Of a stretch of 7,080 nucleotides of DNA, positions 5,565-7,080 are shown piece after piece. A program made the position numbers and the translations under genes. This stretch comes from Winogradskyella sp. (lineage in GTDB: Bacteria; Bacteroidota; Bacteroidia; Flavobacteriales; Flavobacteriaceae), in the NCBI GenBank assembly GCA_030149115.1, contig JASBSE010000183.1:1-7080 (forward strand), given 5' to 3'. Each line of letters starts with the position of its first letter. The stretch's first letter is position 1. The notes beneath the pieces are model-generated. The model saw nothing but the letters and a program-made list of their open reading frames with translations. It ran no database searches and had not been told where the DNA came from.

Positions 5565-6506
5565 TTACATTATAAATTTGTTGCTAATTGATTGATTATG
5601 ATGCACATTGTACATCACACCAGCAAACAAATTAGCACAACTCAAAACTTTAAGTTTTTTACTCTCTTGTTTTAGAGGAATAGAATTGGTAACGATTAAT
5701 TCTTCAAGCTTAGAATTTTCTAATCGCTCATATGCACTACCAGACAAAATAGGATGTGTACAAATGGCTCTTACACTTTTAGCACCGCGCTCCATCATTA
5801 AATCTGCAGCTTTAGTAAGTGTGCCAGCCGTATCAACCATATCATCTACTAAAACTACGTTTTTACCAGTTACATCACCAATAAGCTCCATATGCGAAAT
5901 TACATTGGCCTTAGCACGTTGCTTGTAGCAAATTACAACATCACTCTTTAAAGCTTTAGAGTATGCATAAGCACGTTTAGAACCTCCCATATCTGGTGAA
6001 GCAATGGTTAGATTATCAAGGTTTAAACTTTTTAAGTATGGTAAAAAGATAGTAGATGCAAATAAATGATCTACAGGTTTTTCAAAGAATCCTTGTATTT
6101 GGTCTGCGTGCAAATCCATAGTAATGATACGAGTTGCACCTGCAGCCTCTAACATTTTAGCTACTAATTTTGCAGCTATAGGAACTCTTGGTTTATCCTT
6201 TCTGTCTTGTCTTGCCCAACCAAAATAAGGCATTACAGCTGTAATGTGTCTTGCAGATGCACGTTTTGCAGCATCTATCATTAACAACATTTCCATTAGA
6301 TTTTTTGGTCCAGGATGCGTAGAACCAATAATAAAAATACGTGTACCTCTTATAGATTCTTCAAACGAAGGTTGAAATTCTCCGTCGCTGTAAGTCGAAG
6401 TAATAACATTACCTAATTTAACACCATATGCAGCAGCAATTTCTTCTGCTAAATCTTTGCTTTGTGAACAAGTGAAAACCTTGGCTTCTGTAATATTATT
6501 GGGCAT
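5565..6506 (-). CDS. prs: Ribose-phosphate pyrophosphokinase (PRPP synthetase)
   Basis: Prs transfers pyrophosphate from ATP to ribose 5-phosphate, making PRPP for purine, pyrimidine, histidine, tryptophan and NAD synthesis. The 313-residue product is the normal length of the class I enzyme. Visible landmarks are YSDGEFQPSFEESIRG (39-54), PYFGWARQDRK (93-103, ATP-binding region), MDLHADQIQGFF (130-141) with the metal-binding histidine H133, PVDHL (144-148), SPDMGGSKRA (170-179), the catalytic-loop segment YKQRAKANV (194-202), and the ribose-5-phosphate/PRPP loop DDMVDTAGTL (221-230; DDMIDTGGTL in many bacteria). The ATG gives MPNNITEAKVF and has no Shine-Dalgarno. A TAACTTTG box about 48-55 bp upstream is a good promoter candidate. 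It is divergent from tRNA-Leu and is followed by rplY. Confidence 0.98.
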   Translation of the reverse strand: MPNNITEAKVFTCSQSKDLAEEIAAAYGVKLGNVITSTYSDGEFQPSFEESIRGTRIFIIGSTHPGPKNLMEMLLMIDAAKRASARHITAVMPYFGWARQDRKDKPRVPIAAKLVAKMLEAAGATRIITMDLHADQIQGFFEKPVDHLFASTIFLPYLKSLNLDNLTIASPDMGGSKRAYAYSKALKSDVVICYKQRAKANVISHMELIGDVTGKNVVLVDDMVDTAGTLTKAADLMMERGAKSVRAICTHPILSGSAYERLENSKLEELIVTNSIPLKQESKKLKVLSCANLFAGVMYNVHHNQSISNKFIM

Positions 6507-6553
6507 TTTTGAAAGTAATTAAAAGAGTTGTTAGTTGGATTATTTAAAGCGTT

Positions 6554-6561
6554 CAAAGTTA
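6554..6561 (-). promoter_or_regulatory. Candidate prs promoter, -7 box TAACTTTG
   Basis: The minus strand reads TAACTTTG, an exact match to TAnnTTTG, in the divergent gap between prs and tRNA-Leu. At the 19-bp spacing the upstream triplet is TTT rather than TTG. The expected leader is about 40 nt. Position before the first gene of a leftward run makes this more credible than the box alone. Confidence 0.5.
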
Positions 6562-6606
6562 GAAAAATTATTCACTCACTAAAAGCATAAAACCCACTAT
6601 TTTTAG

Positions 6607-6636
6607 TTGCTTGCAGAAAAATATTTTATACTTTTG
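6607..6636 (+). promoter_or_regulatory. tRNA-Leu promoter, TTG-N19-TACTTTTG
   Basis: TTG at 6607-6609, a spacer of exactly 19 bp (6610-6628) and TACTTTTG at 6629-6636 match the Bacteroidota primary sigma consensus (-33 TTG, -7 TAnnTTTG) without a mismatch. The tRNA begins 11 nt past the -7 box, leaving a 5' leader of only a few bases for RNase P to remove. This is the strongest promoter call in the window. Confidence 0.82.
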
Positions 6637-6647
6637 CTGTTCCGTTT

Positions 6648-6729
6648 GCTCAAGTGGCGGAATTGGTAGACGCGCTGGATTCAAAATCCAGTTTCTTCGG
6701 AAGTGTGGGTTCGATTCCCACCTTGAGTA
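6648..6729 (+). tRNA. tRNA-Leu (anticodon CAA)
   Basis: An 82-nt class II tRNA decoding UUG. The acceptor stem is GCTCAAG (6648-6654) with CTTGAGT (6722-6728), so the first pair is G-U, and the discriminator is A at 6729. The D arm is GCG/CGC around GAATTGGTAGA. The anticodon stem CTGGA/TCCAG (6675-6679, 6687-6691) carries the loop TTCAAAA with anticodon CAA at 6682-6684. The 13-nt variable arm (6692-6704) folds as TTC-TTCG-GAA, a C(UUCG)G tetraloop. The T arm is GTGGG/CCCAC around TTCGATT. The long variable arm and A73 fit leucine identity. The 3' CCA is not encoded (the genome reads CAAAA), so it must be added by CCA-transferase. Confidence 0.96.
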
Positions 6730-6730
6730 C

Positions 6731-6770
6731 AAAACTTCTAATGTTTAAATACGTTAGAAGTTTTTCTTTT
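6731..6770 (+). terminator. Rho-independent terminator of tRNA-Leu
   Basis: AAAACTTCTAATG (6731-6743) pairs with CGTTAGAAGTTTT (6752-6764) across an 8-nt loop; 12 pairs are Watson-Crick and one is G-U. The stem ends in TTTTTCTTTT (6761-6770). It begins one base after the mature tRNA 3' end, so the tRNA is probably a single-gene transcript and the protease gene needs its own promoter. Confidence 0.85.
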
Positions 6771-6831
6771 CTAAGAAGAATGTCAAAAATAGTCTAGTTT
6801 ATTATATTGGCCTATAAAACCTTTTCAAAGT

Positions 6832-7080
6832 TTGAAAGTACAATTTTTAATTTTTGCTTTTTTTTTACTCACTCAGCTTGCTGTGGGGCAAAAGTTTCAG
6901 GATACTAGTCCCTTTCGAAACGATTTGGGTTTAGTCATAATTCCGGTCTCATTTAATGGTGTAGAAAAACAGTTTGCTTTAGATACTGGTGCTGAATATA
7001 CGGTAGCTTATGACTGGGCGAATAATGAATTAAAAAAGACCAACAAAACACTCAATGTAGTGTCTTCGAGTGGTCTGCGT
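6832..7080 (+). CDS. Retropepsin-like aspartyl protease, secreted, N-terminal part
   Basis: Only the first 83 codons are in the window; the gene continues past the right edge. Residues 1-19 are a good Sec signal peptide: MK, then a hydrophobic run VQFLIFAFFLLTQL, with likely cleavage after AVG before QKFQD. The mature part has the pattern of retropepsin-like proteases: LGLVIIPVSFNG (32-43) followed by FALDTGAEYTV (48-58), where D51-T52-G53 is the catalytic triplet of one half-site. These enzymes usually act as dimers or carry a second half-site or PDZ domain later, which cannot be seen here. The frame is closed upstream by a TAG at 6788-6790, and no ATG lies between it and the signal peptide. 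TTG at 6832 is chosen because it gives an intact signal peptide. No Shine-Dalgarno or clear promoter was found in 6771-6831. Confidence 0.8.
   Translation, partial: MKVQFLIFAFFLLTQLAVGQKFQDTSPFRNDLGLVIIPVSFNGVEKQFALDTGAEYTVAYDWANNELKKTNKTLNVVSSSGLR

Noticed and set aside
5608..5928. 106-codon plus-strand open frame antisense to prs
   Set aside because: It is a shadow of the highly conserved prs coding sequence; the peptide has no recognisable domain.
6648..7080. tRNA-Leu as an integration site for a mobile element
   Set aside because: No repeat of the tRNA 3' end, integrase or foreign-looking sequence appears in the visible flank; the right edge cuts the region, so only this part is excluded.

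Overview
This AT-rich window looks like chromosomal DNA from a member of the Bacteroidota, most likely a marine Flavobacteriaceae; the genus cannot be fixed from the sequence. Three things support this. Promoter -7 boxes repeatedly match TAnnTTTG, and one has a TTG exactly 19 bp upstream. The main genes lack Shine-Dalgarno sequences. The protein variants (SerRS motif 3 NGSSLALPR, Prs DDMVDTAGTL) are the kind I associate with flavobacteria. Nearly everything is housekeeping.

Layout on the minus strand, in transcription order (right to left): prs (6506-5565, PRPP synthetase), rplY/ctc (5385-4741, ribosomal protein L25), a strong hairpin terminator (4718-4688), pth (4665-4033, peptidyl-tRNA hydrolase), ribF (3983-3069, riboflavin kinase/FAD synthetase), an HTTM/vitamin K-dependent gamma-carboxylase-like membrane protein (3076-1769, overlapping ribF by 8 bp), serS (1689-418, seryl-tRNA synthetase), a possible 22-codon hydrophobic ORF (287-219) and a second hairpin terminator (133-103).

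Layout on the plus strand: a tRNA-Leu(CAA) at 6648-6729 with its own consensus promoter and terminator, then the first 83 codons of a secreted retropepsin-like aspartyl protease (6832 to beyond 7080). The interval between prs and the tRNA (6507-6647) is a divergent promoter region.

Functionally this is a translation and cofactor block: PRPP supply, a ribosomal protein, recycling of stalled peptidyl-tRNA, flavin cofactors, Ser-tRNA charging and a leucine tRNA. The prs-ctc-pth order also occurs in Bacillus subtilis (prs-ctc-spoVC). The least understood gene is the gamma-carboxylase-like protein coupled to ribF. Two genes (ribF and the protease) have no usable ATG and appear to start at TTG. I found no mobile element, CRISPR array, phage gene or defence system.
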